From Streptomyces phaeoluteigriseus (GTDB lineage Bacteria; Actinomycetota; Actinomycetes; Streptomycetales; Streptomycetaceae), in contig NZ_MPOH02000023.1 of NCBI RefSeq assembly GCF_001896135.2, positions 1 to 64,000 of the forward strand: DNA of 64,000 bases. The letters are read 5' to 3'. The notes beneath the pieces are model-generated. The model saw only the letters and a program-made list of their open reading frames with translations. It did not search any database and was not told the origin of the DNA. A program made the translations under genes and the position numbers. Of the stretch, positions 29,103-37,654 are shown in pieces. Each line of letters begins with the position of its first letter. Positions within the stretch are counted from its first letter, which is position 1.

Positions 29103-29552
29103 ATGAACGCCGGACGCCGCAGCCTGCCGCAGCTGCTGGGTGAGGCCCGTCGGTGGTTCGACGACGCCCTGCTGGCGGCCCTCGAAGCCGACGGCGCCGA
29201 GCAGGTGTCGTCCACCCAGCTGCAACTGTTCGCGGTCCTCGACGAGCGGGGCACGACGGTGTCCGAGCTGGCCCGCCGCATGGGCGTCACCCGGCAGACC
29301 GCGCACAAGGCCGTGCACACCCTGGTGACCATGGGCCTGCTGGAGCAGGTCCCGCACCCCAGCTCGGCCCGGCAACTGCTCATCCGCCGCACCCCGGCGG
29401 GCCGACGGGCGCACGAGCGGGCGACACAGGTCCTCGGCGCATTGGAACGCACCCTGGCCGAGCGGATCGGCGGGCGGTCCGTCGCGGAGCTGAGGGCCGT
29501 GCTGGAGCTGCCGTGGGGCGAGCCTCCGGAGCCTCCCGGGCCGGCGGGCTGA
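29103..29552 (+). CDS. MarR-family transcriptional regulator
   Basis: A 149-residue winged-helix regulator. The recognition region is TTVSELARRMGVTRQTAHKA, followed by VHTLVTMGLLEQVPHPSSAR and the wing RQLLIRRTPAGRRAHE. Flanking helices for dimerisation are at both ends. ATG 29103 follows GGGGAG. It is divergent from the quercetinase-hydrolase operon with a perfect palindrome between, so it most probably represses that operon and itself and is relieved by a flavonoid. The inducer is inference. Confidence 0.92.
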   Translation: MNAGRRSLPQLLGEARRWFDDALLAALEADGAEQVSSTQLQLFAVLDERGTTVSELARRMGVTRQTAHKAVHTLVTMGLLEQVPHPSSARQLLIRRTPAGRRAHERATQVLGALERTLAERIGGRSVAELRAVLELPWGEPPEPPGPAG

Positions 29553-29572
29553 GACCCGCCACGCATGCCGAC

Positions 29573-29600
29573 GGGGGCGCCCGACGTGTCGGACGCCCCC
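29573..29600. terminator. Bidirectional terminator between marR and the xylanase gene
   Basis: A stem of GGGGGCG plus CCGAC pairing with GTCGG plus CGCCCCC, one mismatch and a 2-nt loop, placed between two convergent genes. Confidence 0.75.
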
Positions 29601-29622
29601 GCTTCGGGCCCGGCCCGGACGG

Positions 29623-30618
29623 TCAGCTCGGTGCGCAGGAGACCGTCGGCCAGGTCCAGTTGCCGTTGGCCTGCACGGTGACCCCGAAGCTGTTGCCGCT
29701 GCCGTTGGGTTTCGCCGTCAGCACCTGACTGCTGGGATAGCTCGCGCTGACGTTCCAGGTGGAGAGGACCTTCGCCGGGGACGGCACGTTCATCGTCACC
29801 GTCCAGTTGCTCGCCCCGCCCACCGACACGTTCAGGTTGTACCGGTCACTCCACTGCTGACCCGCCGACACCGTCGCCGTACATCCGGTGCCACCGCCAC
29901 CGCCTCCGCCACCGCCCGAACCGGCGTCTCCCAGCGTGATGTTGGAGGTGCCGCTGCTCTGGTAACCCTCCGTGCCGAGGATCATGTAGTTGAAGGTGCC
30001 CAGGCTCATTCCCGCGCGGGCCCAGGCGTCGAAGTGGTTGCCCGTGGTGATGGTTCCGCCGGTGCGCTTGGACTGCCGGACGCTCCAGTACTGGTTGAAG
30101 GTGCGGGTGCCCTCGATGGAGGGGGCGTTGTACCGCGTGGTCTGGTAGATGTCGTACGTGCCGCCGTCGCTGGTGACGGTGCCCTTGAACGTTCCGGTGG
30201 GCCGGTAGGTGCCCCAGTTGTCGACGACGTAGTACTCGACGAGCGGATTGGTCGACCACCCGTAGAGCGCGAGGTAGGCGTTGCCGGACGGGTTGAAGGT
30301 GCCGGAGTAGGTCACGGCCCTGCGCCCGCCCGTGCTCCAGCCCTTGCCGGCGACGAAGTTGCCCGTGTTGCTCCAGGACGTGCCGTAGTTGCCGCCGGCG
30401 CCCAGGTTCATGGACACGGTGCCGGGGCTGTCGGTCCAGAACGAGTAGTAGTAGCCGTTGTCGGTGCCGGTCTGGTTGGTCGTGACGACGGTGTCGGCAT
30501 GGGCCGGGACCGGCAGCAGCATCGTCACGACGACGGCCAGGGCGACGGCCCAGGCGCTTCGGGCGAGCGTGCGGAACCGCCCGCGACTGCGGCTCTGCGG
30601 ATGGATGAACGCGGCCAT
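29623..30618 (-). CDS. GH11 endo-1,4-beta-xylanase with CBM2
   Basis: A secreted 331-residue xylanase. The signal peptide (SAWAVALAVVVTMLLPVPAH, cleavage at AHAD) precedes the GH11 jelly-roll: GYYYSFWTDSPGTVSMNLG, YLALYGWSTNPLVEYYVVDN with the nucleophile Glu, and MILGTEGYQSSG with the acid/base Glu. A Gly-rich linker (SGGGGGGGGG) leads to a C-terminal CBM2-type domain (CTATVSAGQQWSDRYNLNVS to TWPTVSCAPS with terminal Cys pair), shorter than cellulose-binding CBM2a and suggesting a xylan-binding CBM2b. ATG 30618 follows GGAGGAGG. It resembles Streptomyces XlnB. Confidence 0.95.
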   Translation of the reverse strand: MAAFIHPQSRSRGRFRTLARSAWAVALAVVVTMLLPVPAHADTVVTTNQTGTDNGYYYSFWTDSPGTVSMNLGAGGNYGTSWSNTGNFVAGKGWSTGGRRAVTYSGTFNPSGNAYLALYGWSTNPLVEYYVVDNWGTYRPTGTFKGTVTSDGGTYDIYQTTRYNAPSIEGTRTFNQYWSVRQSKRTGGTITTGNHFDAWARAGMSLGTFNYMILGTEGYQSSGTSNITLGDAGSGGGGGGGGGTGCTATVSAGQQWSDRYNLNVSVGGASNWTVTMNVPSPAKVLSTWNVSASYPSSQVLTAKPNGSGNSFGVTVQANGNWTWPTVSCAPS

Positions 30619-30687
30619 GTGCGCGCCTCCTCCTTCGGGGGACGGGGAATGGCGAAAGTGTTGAGCGGTCCCCATCGGCAGTCAACA

Positions 30688-30709
30688 GTTTCGGTAGTCC
30701 TTTCGAAAC
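30688..30709. promoter_or_regulatory. Inverted repeat upstream of xylanase
   Basis: GTTTCG and CGAAAC separated by 10 bp, about 70-90 bp upstream of the xylanase ATG. TTTCGAAAC-type words are typical of regulatory sites of Streptomyces xylan-use genes. Operator identity is inference. Confidence 0.5.
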
Positions 30710-30762
30710 CTTCGACGACATTGAAGGGTCTTCAGAGAGCTTGTTCTGCCAGATCAATGGCT

Positions 30763-30775
30763 CTCACCTGGTGAG
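30763..30775. promoter_or_regulatory. 13-bp palindrome CTCACCTGGTGAG
   Basis: Six-base arms CTCACC/GGTGAG around one T, just before the tandem hairpins, in the spacer between the xylanase and the isoprenoid cassette. Possible operator. Confidence 0.4.
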
Positions 30776-30779
30776 TCCT

Positions 30780-30869
30780 CCCCAGTGGGCGACCCAGAGG
30801 GACCATCAAGGAGATCCACTGGGGCGACCTGTCGGGCACGAAACAATCGCAGAGCTTCCGGACAGGTCG
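30780..30869 (+). ncRNA. Two back-to-back 45-nt stem-loop units (putative structured leader)
   Basis: Unit 1 (30780-30824) has 9-bp arms CCCCAGTGG/CCACTGGGG. Unit 2 (30825-30869) has 9-bp arms CGACCTGTC/GACAGGTCG. Each has exactly 27 nt between perfect arms, and the units abut with no gap. They lie 160 nt upstream of the first gene of the isoprenoid cassette on the + strand, so they may be part of its leader RNA. Alternatives are tandem protein-binding sites or a remnant coding region. No known RNA family is recognised. Confidence 0.4.
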
Positions 30870-30986
30870 GAGCCGGCGACGGCAACGGCTTCCCGACACG
30901 CGTCCCGTCCGTCACTCGATGGGGTATCCGTCGATCTTCGGCTCCGGCGGCCCGCCATGCTCTGAGTGCCTCCACGGCGACGGCCC

Positions 30987-31022
30987 GTGGGCATGGACAC
31001 GGGCATGGACGTGGGCATGGGG
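30987..31022 (+). repeat. 12-nt tandem repeat (GTGGGCATGGAC)x3
   Basis: Three near-perfect copies of GTGGGCATGGAC directly upstream of the ATG at 31031. Each copy contains an ATG in a fixed frame, so it could mimic start codons. The last copy ends in GGGG close to the start site. Confidence 0.8.
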
Positions 31023-31030
31023 GAAGCGGC

Positions 31031-31315
31031 ATGACGTACACGACACCGCGCGGTCCGGCGCGCGAGGAGCAGGCATTGTTGCTGGCCGCCGGCCTGGCGG
31101 ACCTGGCGGTGCGCACGGTCGGCTCCGCCTTCGGGACGCTGCGCGGGCTGCTGCGCCGGTCCGACACCGCCGACCTCGCGCAGAGCGCTCGGCAGGAACT
31201 CCAGGCCCGCGGCAGACTCGCCCTGGACCGGTACGCGAACGTGCCTCCGGCCCACCTCGAGGTGCTCGCCCGGCACAAGCTCGCCCGCGAGAAGCCCGAT
31301 TCCGGCGATGTCTGA
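31031..31315 (+). CDS. Small helical protein, first gene of isoprenoid cassette
   Basis: A 94-residue, mostly helical protein with no transmembrane segment or known domain: EEQALLLAAGLADLAVRTVG, SAFGTLRGLLRRSDTADLAQ, LAVLARHKLAREKPDSGD-like C-terminus. Its TGA overlaps the ATG of the polyprenyl synthase by 8 nt, so the two are translationally coupled and probably function together, perhaps as a partner or stabiliser of the synthase. It could also be a membrane-surface helix protein. The start at 31031 is preceded by GGGGGAAGCGGC. Confidence 0.6.
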   Translation: MTYTTPRGPAREEQALLLAAGLADLAVRTVGSAFGTLRGLLRRSDTADLAQSARQELQARGRLALDRYANVPPAHLEVLARHKLAREKPDSGDV

Positions 31316-32359
31316 CGACTGGGACGCCGCCGCATTCCGGTCCCGCGTCGACACCGTCCTGCGTGCCCGGCTGGCCGAGGAAGCCGGCCTGCTGGTGGCG
31401 GTCGACGAGGACCTGGAGCCGGTGGCCGGACGACTGCGGGACGCCGCCGGGCACGGCAAACGCCTGCGGGCCGCGTTCTGTTACTGGGGATGGCGGGCGT
31501 CCGGACAGCCCGACAGCGACGCCCTCGTGCGGGCCGCCGCCTCCATGGAACTCGTGCACGCCGCCGCGATCGTCCACGACGACCTCATCGACGACAGCCC
31601 CCTGCGCCACGGAGCGCCCACCACCACGTCGCCTTCGCCACGGCCCTGCGCGGACGCCCCGACGCCCGCCCGGCCGGCCGGTCCCTGGCCATGCTCGTGG
31701 GCGACCTCCTGATGTCCCTGGCCGGGCAACTGTTCGTCACCAGCGGCCTGCCCACCGCCTACCTCGGCCGCGCCCGCGGCCTGTGGGCGGCGCTCGCCCG
31801 CGACCTCGTCGCCGGTGAATGCCTGGAGATCCTGCGCACCGGCGGCCGCCCCGACACCGCCGCCTCCCTCCAGGTGATCCGCCACAAGACCGCCAAGTAC
31901 ACCGTGGAACAGCCCCTGTTGATCGGCGGAGCGCTCGGCGGTGCCTCGCCCGCGCTGCGCGAAGGCCTGTCCGCCTACGGGCTGCCGCTGGGCGAGGCCT
32001 TCCAGCTGCGCGACGACCTGCTGGGCCTGTTCGGCGACCCGGAGCGCACCGGCAAGGCGGGCCTGGACGACCTGCGCACGCACCGGCCCACCGCCCTGCT
32101 CGCCGAGGCCTGGAACGCCGCCGACCCGGCGCAACGCGAACGGCTGAGCGCTGTCCTGGGGCGGCGCGACCTCGACGACGGCCACCTGGACGACGTACGA
32201 GAACTGATGCGTCAACTCGGGGCGCCGCGACGGATCGAGCGGATGATCCACACGCGGGTCGAGCAGGCCACACGCGCCCTGGACGACGCCCCCGTCCCGC
32301 CGCGGGCGCGGCGCGCGCTCGAAGACCTCGCGCACCGGGCCACCGACCGCCTCCACTGA
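31308..32359 (+). pseudogene. Polyprenyl diphosphate synthase, frameshifted
   Basis: A trans-isoprenyl diphosphate synthase that condenses IPP with allylic diphosphates. The first Asp-rich motif is VHDDLIDDSPLRHG and the second is FQLRDDLLGLFGD; the KTAKYTVEQP block is also typical. The protein begins in one frame (to about 31620) and continues in another (VAFATALRGRPDARPAGRSL to DRLH). Adding one base in the ACCACCACG run joins them. Chain length cannot be told from sequence; the residues before the first motif (SMELVHAAAIV) are small, which permits a long product. It overlaps the small upstream gene and is followed 45 bp later by an MpaB/Lcp-type oxygenase. Confidence 0.88.
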
Positions 32360-32404
32360 CACCGATCCGCCCAGCCGCCCCTAGCCGCCCGCCGAGGAGA
32401 CCTC

Positions 32405-33565
32405 ATGACCTTCACCGAGACGTCGATGGACGCCCTGCGCGGCAGCGGCGACGAACTCGCCGACGCCGTCGTGGCCACCCTGTTCGAGCGGGGGGAGGTC
32501 GGCGCGTTCAACACGCTCATGCGCCATGTCTCCACCGCCGGCCAGGAGCCGCCCGACGGCCTGCCCGAGGTGGCCCGCGAGTACCTCCACGCCACGAGCG
32601 CTCCGCCGCACTGGGTGGACTGGACGGAGATGGAGAAGGCCCGGCTGTTCTTCATCGACAACAACGTGCACATCTCCACCGCGCTGTCCTTCGCGTCCAT
32701 GCCCGCCTGCTACCTCGTCCCGCACGTGGCCCGGCTCCTGTCGGCCACCCACGGGCTGAGCTATCCGTCCAAGCGCATGGCGGAGACCGGCCAGTTCACC
32801 GTTCTGCTGATGCGGCCCGATGCCTTCGAGGCCGGCAGCCGGTTCATCCCCGCCGCGCAGAAGGTGCGCCTGCTGCACGCCTCCATCCGGCACCACCTGA
32901 CGCGGGAGAACCGCTGGGACGCACAGGCGCTGGGGGTGCCGATCTGCCAGGAGGACATGATCGGCGGGCAGATGTTCTTCTCCCTGCTCGTCCTGGACTC
33001 CCTGCACCGCCTCGGCATCCACCTGTCCGAGGAGGGCGCGGAGGCGTACTTCTACGCCTGGCGCGTCGTCGGCGCCATGCTCGGCGTCGACCAGGACGCC
33101 GTGCCCCGGACCCTCCCGGAGGCCCGCCGGTTCCTCGACCTCTACATGACGCGCCACATGGGCCCGTCCGCCGAGGGCGCCCACCTGACCCGACAGCTCA
33201 TCGACCTGTACGAGGACGTCGTCCCCGGCACGCTCTTCGACCCGGTCGTGTCCGCCCTGATCCGCCACCTCGTCGGCGACACCTGCGCCGACTGGCTCCA
33301 GGTCCCCCGCACCCCCTGGGACACCCTCGTCCGGGCCGTCCCCCACCTCCTGGGCGTCCTGGAGACGATCGAGGACCGCTCACCGACGGTCGGCTGGGCC
33401 CTGGACCGCCTGGGCCACCTCACCACCGTACTGGAGCTGTCCTCCCTCACCCGTGGCCGCGTCATGCACTACGCCATCCCCGAGCAGCTGAAGAAGGAGT
33501 ACGGCGTCCCCGAAGGACCGGCCAGGACCGGCCGTTGGACACCGCCGCCCGCCACCGTCTCCTGA
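32405..33565 (+). CDS. DUF2236 oxygenase, latex-clearing-protein-like
   Basis: A 386-residue member of DUF2236, the family of rubber oxygenase Lcp and MpaB, which cleave double bonds of polyisoprenoids with a b-type heme. Conserved-looking segments are RMAETGQFTVLLM, RLLHASIRHHLTRENRWDAQ followed by LGVPICQEDMIGGQMFFSLL, and the WRVVGAMLGV block. The RHH region probably supplies heme and catalytic residues, as in the family. Unlike Lcp there is no Tat signal, so it acts inside the cell. GAGGAG precedes ATG 32405. Genomic coupling to a polyprenyl synthase suggests it oxidises that enzyme's product; this is inference. Confidence 0.85.
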   Translation: MTFTETSMDALRGSGDELADAVVATLFERGEVGAFNTLMRHVSTAGQEPPDGLPEVAREYLHATSAPPHWVDWTEMEKARLFFIDNNVHISTALSFASMPACYLVPHVARLLSATHGLSYPSKRMAETGQFTVLLMRPDAFEAGSRFIPAAQKVRLLHASIRHHLTRENRWDAQALGVPICQEDMIGGQMFFSLLVLDSLHRLGIHLSEEGAEAYFYAWRVVGAMLGVDQDAVPRTLPEARRFLDLYMTRHMGPSAEGAHLTRQLIDLYEDVVPGTLFDPVVSALIRHLVGDTCADWLQVPRTPWDTLVRAVPHLLGVLETIEDRSPTVGWALDRLGHLTTVLELSSLTRGRVMHYAIPEQLKKEYGVPEGPARTGRWTPPPATVS

Positions 33566-33621
33566 CCGCCCCGTCCTCGGGCAGAAGCCGTCCGGACCGT
33601 CCGGGTGATCCGGGCAAGGGG

Positions 33622-33659
33622 GCGGGGCGGCGCTGACCTCCCCAGGTGCACCGCCCCGC
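33622..33659 (+). terminator. Terminator-like hairpin after the isoprenoid cassette
   Basis: Perfect arms GCGGGGCGG and CCGCCCCGC with a 20-nt loop, about 60 bp downstream of the oxygenase stop. Confidence 0.55.
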
Positions 33660-33818
33660 ACCACACGACGCACGTCTGCCCAGGAAACCGCGTCGCACAC
33701 CAGGGAATCGCGGGACACACTCCGCGGCCGGCACCGCCGCTCGGGGACGGCCCCGATCCGAAACGATCGGGGTCAGACTGGTCCGAACAGAAGACGCCCT
33801 CGCCCCGCAGGAGTACGC

Positions 33819-35021
33819 ATGCACCTCGACGTCGACGCGATCCGCGCGCAGGTCCCCGCCCTGAAGTCCGGCTCGGCCCGGTTCGACGCGCCCGGCGGCA
33901 CGCAGACCCCGCAGCCGGTGATCGACGCCGTCGCCGAGGCCCTCGCCCACCCGCTGGCCAACCGGGGACAGCTCACGGAGGGCGAGCGCAACGCCGAGGG
34001 AATCGTGCTGGCGGCCCGCCGGGCGATGGGCGATCTGCTCGGCACCGACCCGGGCACCGTCGTCTTCGGCCGCAGCGCCACCCAGCTCACCTACGACCTG
34101 GCGCGCACCCTGGCCAGGGACTGGCGTCCCGGTGACGAGGTGGTCGTCACCCGCCTCGACCACGACGCCAACATACGGCCCTGGGTCCAGGCGGCCGAGG
34201 CGGTGGGCGCGACCGTGCGCCGGGCGGACTTCGACCCGGCCACGGGCGAGCTGGCCCCGGAGCGGATCGGGGAGGTCCTGTCCCCGCGCACCCGGCTGGT
34301 GGCGGTCACCGCGGCGTCCAACCTCCTCGGCACCCGCCCCGACATCCCGGCCGTCGCCGAGCTCGCGCACCGGGCGGGCGCCCTGCTCCATGTCGACGCG
34401 GTGCACTTCGCCTCGCACGCCACGGTCGACCTCGCCGCGCTCGGCGCGGACACACTGGTGTGCTCGCCGTACAAGTTCCTCGGTCCGCACCTGGGCGTCC
34501 TGACCGGCCGGGCCGCACTGCTGGAGTCGCTGCGCCCGGACAAGCTGCTGCCGTCCACCGACGCCGTCCCCGAACGCTTCGAGCTGGGCACGCTGCCGTA
34601 CGAGTTGCTGGCCGGGGTGCGGGCCGCGGTGGACTTCCTCGCCGGGTTCGTGCCGGGGACCGGGCCCGACAGCCGCCGGGCGCGCCTGGTCGCGTCCTTC
34701 GCGGCGATCGAGGCCCACGAGGACGCGCTGCGCCGGCGCCTTGAGGCCGGGCTGTCGCAGACCGGCGGGGTGACGGTGTACTCGCGGGCCGTGCGGCGCA
34801 CCCCCACCCTGTTGTTCACGGTGGCCGGTCACACCCCGGCGGACGTCTCCCGCCATCTCGCCGGGCACGGTGTGGACGCGCCCGCCGGGTCGTTCTACGC
34901 CCTGGAGGCGTCCCGCCACCTCGGACTCGGCGACGGGGGCGGCGTACGGGTCGGGTTGGCGCCGTACAGCTCCGACGAGGACGTCGAGCGGCTTCTGGAG
35001 GCGCTCGATTCCCTTGGATGA
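33819..35021 (+). CDS. Cysteine desulfurase-like class V aminotransferase
   Basis: A 400-residue PLP enzyme of fold type I. The cofactor Lys is in CSPYKFLGPHLGVL. Upstream, RLDHDANIRPWVQAA, AVTAASNLLGTRPDI and LLHVDAVHFASH are the usual PLP-binding strands, and RVGLAPYSSDEDVERLLEAL closes the protein. It belongs to the 'cysteine desulfurase-like' subfamily of unclear role; the active-site Cys loop of SufS is not evident. It stands alone, without suf/isc genes. CAGGAG precedes ATG 33819. Confidence 0.88.
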   Translation: MHLDVDAIRAQVPALKSGSARFDAPGGTQTPQPVIDAVAEALAHPLANRGQLTEGERNAEGIVLAARRAMGDLLGTDPGTVVFGRSATQLTYDLARTLARDWRPGDEVVVTRLDHDANIRPWVQAAEAVGATVRRADFDPATGELAPERIGEVLSPRTRLVAVTAASNLLGTRPDIPAVAELAHRAGALLHVDAVHFASHATVDLAALGADTLVCSPYKFLGPHLGVLTGRAALLESLRPDKLLPSTDAVPERFELGTLPYELLAGVRAAVDFLAGFVPGTGPDSRRARLVASFAAIEAHEDALRRRLEAGLSQTGGVTVYSRAVRRTPTLLFTVAGHTPADVSRHLAGHGVDAPAGSFYALEASRHLGLGDGGGVRVGLAPYSSDEDVERLLEALDSLG

Positions 35022-35165
35022 GGCGCCCTCGGGGACGTGCCGAGCATCCCGGATCGGCGTAGCGTCCTTGATGACGGAGGCGCGGCATGTCTGCGGAGGC
35101 GTGCCGCGCCGCGCGTGGAGCCGGCAGCCGTCCGCGAGGCTCCCCCCTGACGCTGGAGGTGCCTC

Positions 35166-37282
35166 GTGACCGACACGGGTGATCCGGCCGTCGACGGTGA
35201 CGGCCTGGACGCCGCGTTCGCCGAGATCGTACGCCGCACCGGCGCGTCGATCGGCGCCCTCTACCTGCTCTCCCCCGACGAGCAGGTGCTCTGCCTGGAC
35301 GTGCTGAGCGGGGCCCCCGCCGAGCTGGCCGAACCGTGGGCGCGGGTGCCGGTGGCGGCTCCGGCACCCGTGGCGACGCGGTCCGCGAGGGGCGCCTGGT
35401 CTGGGTGGGCAGCCAGAGCGAGATGGCCCGCTCCTATCCGCGCACCGCGATGGCGCTCCCCTATCCGCTGGCCCTGGCCGCCTCACCGGTCACGGGTGTC
35501 CGCCGCTGGGGAGCCCTGCTGCTGATGTGGCCGGCCACCCGTCCGCCGTACATGACGGGGCGCGAGCAGGGGAACATCGTGTCGAGCTGCCGGCGGCTGG
35601 CACGGCTGATCGAGGAGGCCGCCGAGCGCGGCGGGCCGCCGGCCGGCACCGGCCGGCCGCGGGTCCTGCCCAACGGGGGCGGGGCACCGGCACGCCGGAC
35701 CGGCGATGGCGGCGGCCGACTTCGTCGAACGGCTGCCGGGCGGCAGCTGCGCCCTCGACCTGGCGGGCCGCTTCACCTACCTCAGCTCCGGTGCCTGCAC
35801 GCTGCTCGGCCGCGAGGCCGGCCAACTGCTGGGCACGCTGCCGTGGCAGTCCCTGCGCTGGCTGGACGACCCCACCTACGAGGACCGCTACCGCGCCGCC
35901 GTGCTCAGCCGCGCGCCCGTCTCCTTCACCGCCTGCCGGCCGCCTGGCCAGTGGCTGGAGTTCCATCTCTTCCCGGACGACAGCGGCATCAGCGTCCGGA
36001 TCGTCCCCAGCGGAGCGCGGCCGCTGCCCCTGTCGGCGCCCCGCCGGCCCGAGAGCGGCTCCGTGCCGTCCCGGATGGGCCAGCTCTACCAGCTCACGCA
36101 CCTGGCCGCCGCGCTCACCGAGGTCGTCGGCGTGCAGGACGTCATCGATCTGGTCGCCGACCAGATCATGCCCGCCTTCGGCGCCCAGGGACTGGTGCTG
36201 TCCACCGCGGACGCCGGACGGCTGCGGATCACCGGCTACCGCGGCTACACGCCGCAGACCATCGAACGCCTCGACGGGCTGCCGCTGGACACGGGGTTCA
36301 CCCCCGCGGGCGCGCCCTGGACAGCGGCATCCCGGCGTTCTTCTCGAACCCCGAGGAGATGCGGCGCATCTACCCCGAGGCCCCCCACATCAGCGGCAAA
36401 AAGGCCTGGGCCTTCCTCCCGCTGATCATCTCGGGCCGTCCGGTCGGCATCTGCGTCCTGTCCTACGAGCACCGGCACGACTTCCCGGCCGCGGAACGCG
36501 CCGTCCTGACCTCGCTCGCCGGACTCATCGCCCAGGCCCTGGACCGCGCCCGGCTGTACGACACCAAGCACGACCTCGCGCACGCTCTCCAGCAGGCGCT
36601 GCTGCCCCGCACGCTGCCCGCGATCGACGGTCTGCGGGTCGCCGCCCGCTATCTGCCCGCCACCCACGGGATGGACATCGGCGGGGACTTCTACGACCTG
36701 ATCCGCCTCGACGACACCGCCGCGGCGGCCGTCATCGGCGACGTCCAGGGGCACAACGTCGCCGCCGCCGCGCTGATGGGCCAGGTCCGCATGGGTGTGC
36801 ACGCCCACGCGACCCTCGGCACTCCCCCGGACAAGGTGCTCGCCGGAACCAACCGGCTCGTCACGGACCTCGGCCTGGAGCTGTTCACCAGCTGCCTCTA
36901 CGCCTGCATCGACTTCGCGGGGCGGCGGGTCTCACTGGCCGGCGCCGGGCACCCACCGCCGTTGCTGCGGCTGCCGGGTCACGCCGCCCGGCCGCTCGAC
37001 ATGCCGCCCGGGCCTCTCCTGGGGATCGATGCCGACGCCGAGTTCCCGGTCACGGAGATCCCGCTCGTGCCGGGGCTGATCCTCGTCTTCTACACGGACG
37101 GGCTCATCGAGATGCCGGGCGTCGACCTGGAGGACTCGATGAACCAGCTCGCCGTGGAGCTGGACCGTGCCGACGACCGGGACCTGGACGCGCTCGTCGA
37201 CACCCTGCTGCGTACGTCCGGCACGGCCGGGCAGCGCACCGACGACGTGGCCCTGCTGGTCATCCAGTACACGGGCCGCTGA
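35166..37282 (+). pseudogene. GAF-PAS-GAF-PP2C phosphatase, three frame changes
   Basis: A SpoIIE-type phosphatase of about 705 residues. Order: N-terminal GAF (FAEIVRRTGASIGALYLLSP, then SYPRTAMALPYPLALAASPV), PAS (ADFVERLPGGSCALDLAGRF), a second GAF (LTHLAAALTEVVGVQDVIDL, AWAFLPLIISGRPVGICVLS) and PP2C (MDIGGDFYDLIRLD, VIGDVQGHN, VFYTDGLIEM, QRTDDVALLVIQ). The frame changes near 35365 (one base lost), about 35690 (one gained or two lost) and about 36315 (one lost), yet all domain blocks are complete. GTG 35166 follows GGAGGT. It would activate a SpoIIAA-like anti-anti-sigma. The linker change lies in a G-run. Confidence 0.87.
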
Positions 37283-37296
37283 GCGGGTCGAGGCTC

Positions 37297-37317
37297 CCGG
37301 TTCTCAGGGAGAACCGG
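37297..37317. terminator. Bidirectional terminator, 9-bp perfect stem
   Basis: CCGGTTCTC and GAGAACCGG around a 3-nt loop, exactly between the convergent PP2C gene and the small gene ending at 37318. Confidence 0.75.
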
Positions 37318-37545
37318 TCAGAAGAGGCGCTCCTGCTCGTGTCCGGCGGCATCGCGCCGACGCGGCCGGGCCGCCGGGCGACGCCGCGCGGGCGCCTCGT
37401 CGCCGAAGAGGGGCACCGTCCCGCACTCGTCCGGCTCGGCCGGGACGGCGGCGCCGCCGGTACGGACGTTCAGCCGCAGCGGTGCTTCCCGGTCGAAGTC
37501 CCCCGGTGTCATGGCCGTCCACGCGCACCCCGGCTCCTCACTCAC
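37318..37545 (-). CDS. Small hypothetical protein (75 aa)
   Basis: A 75-residue protein with an ordered N-terminal half (EEPGCAWTAMTPGDFDREAP, LRLNVRTGG, PDECGTVPLFGDE) and a basic Arg/Ala tail. I recall short Streptomyces proteins with the same 'MTxxDFDxxAPLRL ... DECGTxxLF' pattern, but no function. GTG 37545 has GAGGGGAG upstream, which decides the start; the same frame extends further without meaning. It is convergent with the PP2C gene and shares its terminator. Confidence 0.6.
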   Translation of the reverse strand: MSEEPGCAWTAMTPGDFDREAPLRLNVRTGGAAVPAEPDECGTVPLFGDEAPARRRPAARPRRRDAAGHEQERLF

Positions 37546-37654
37546 GCACCGCTCCCCTCCCCGGCGCCGCCGACCGGACGCCCTGGTACCCATCCTGCCC
37601 GACCGGTCCGGGGCCGAGGTGCGCGCGGGCCCGGCCCGGTGGAGTCTGGGAAGC

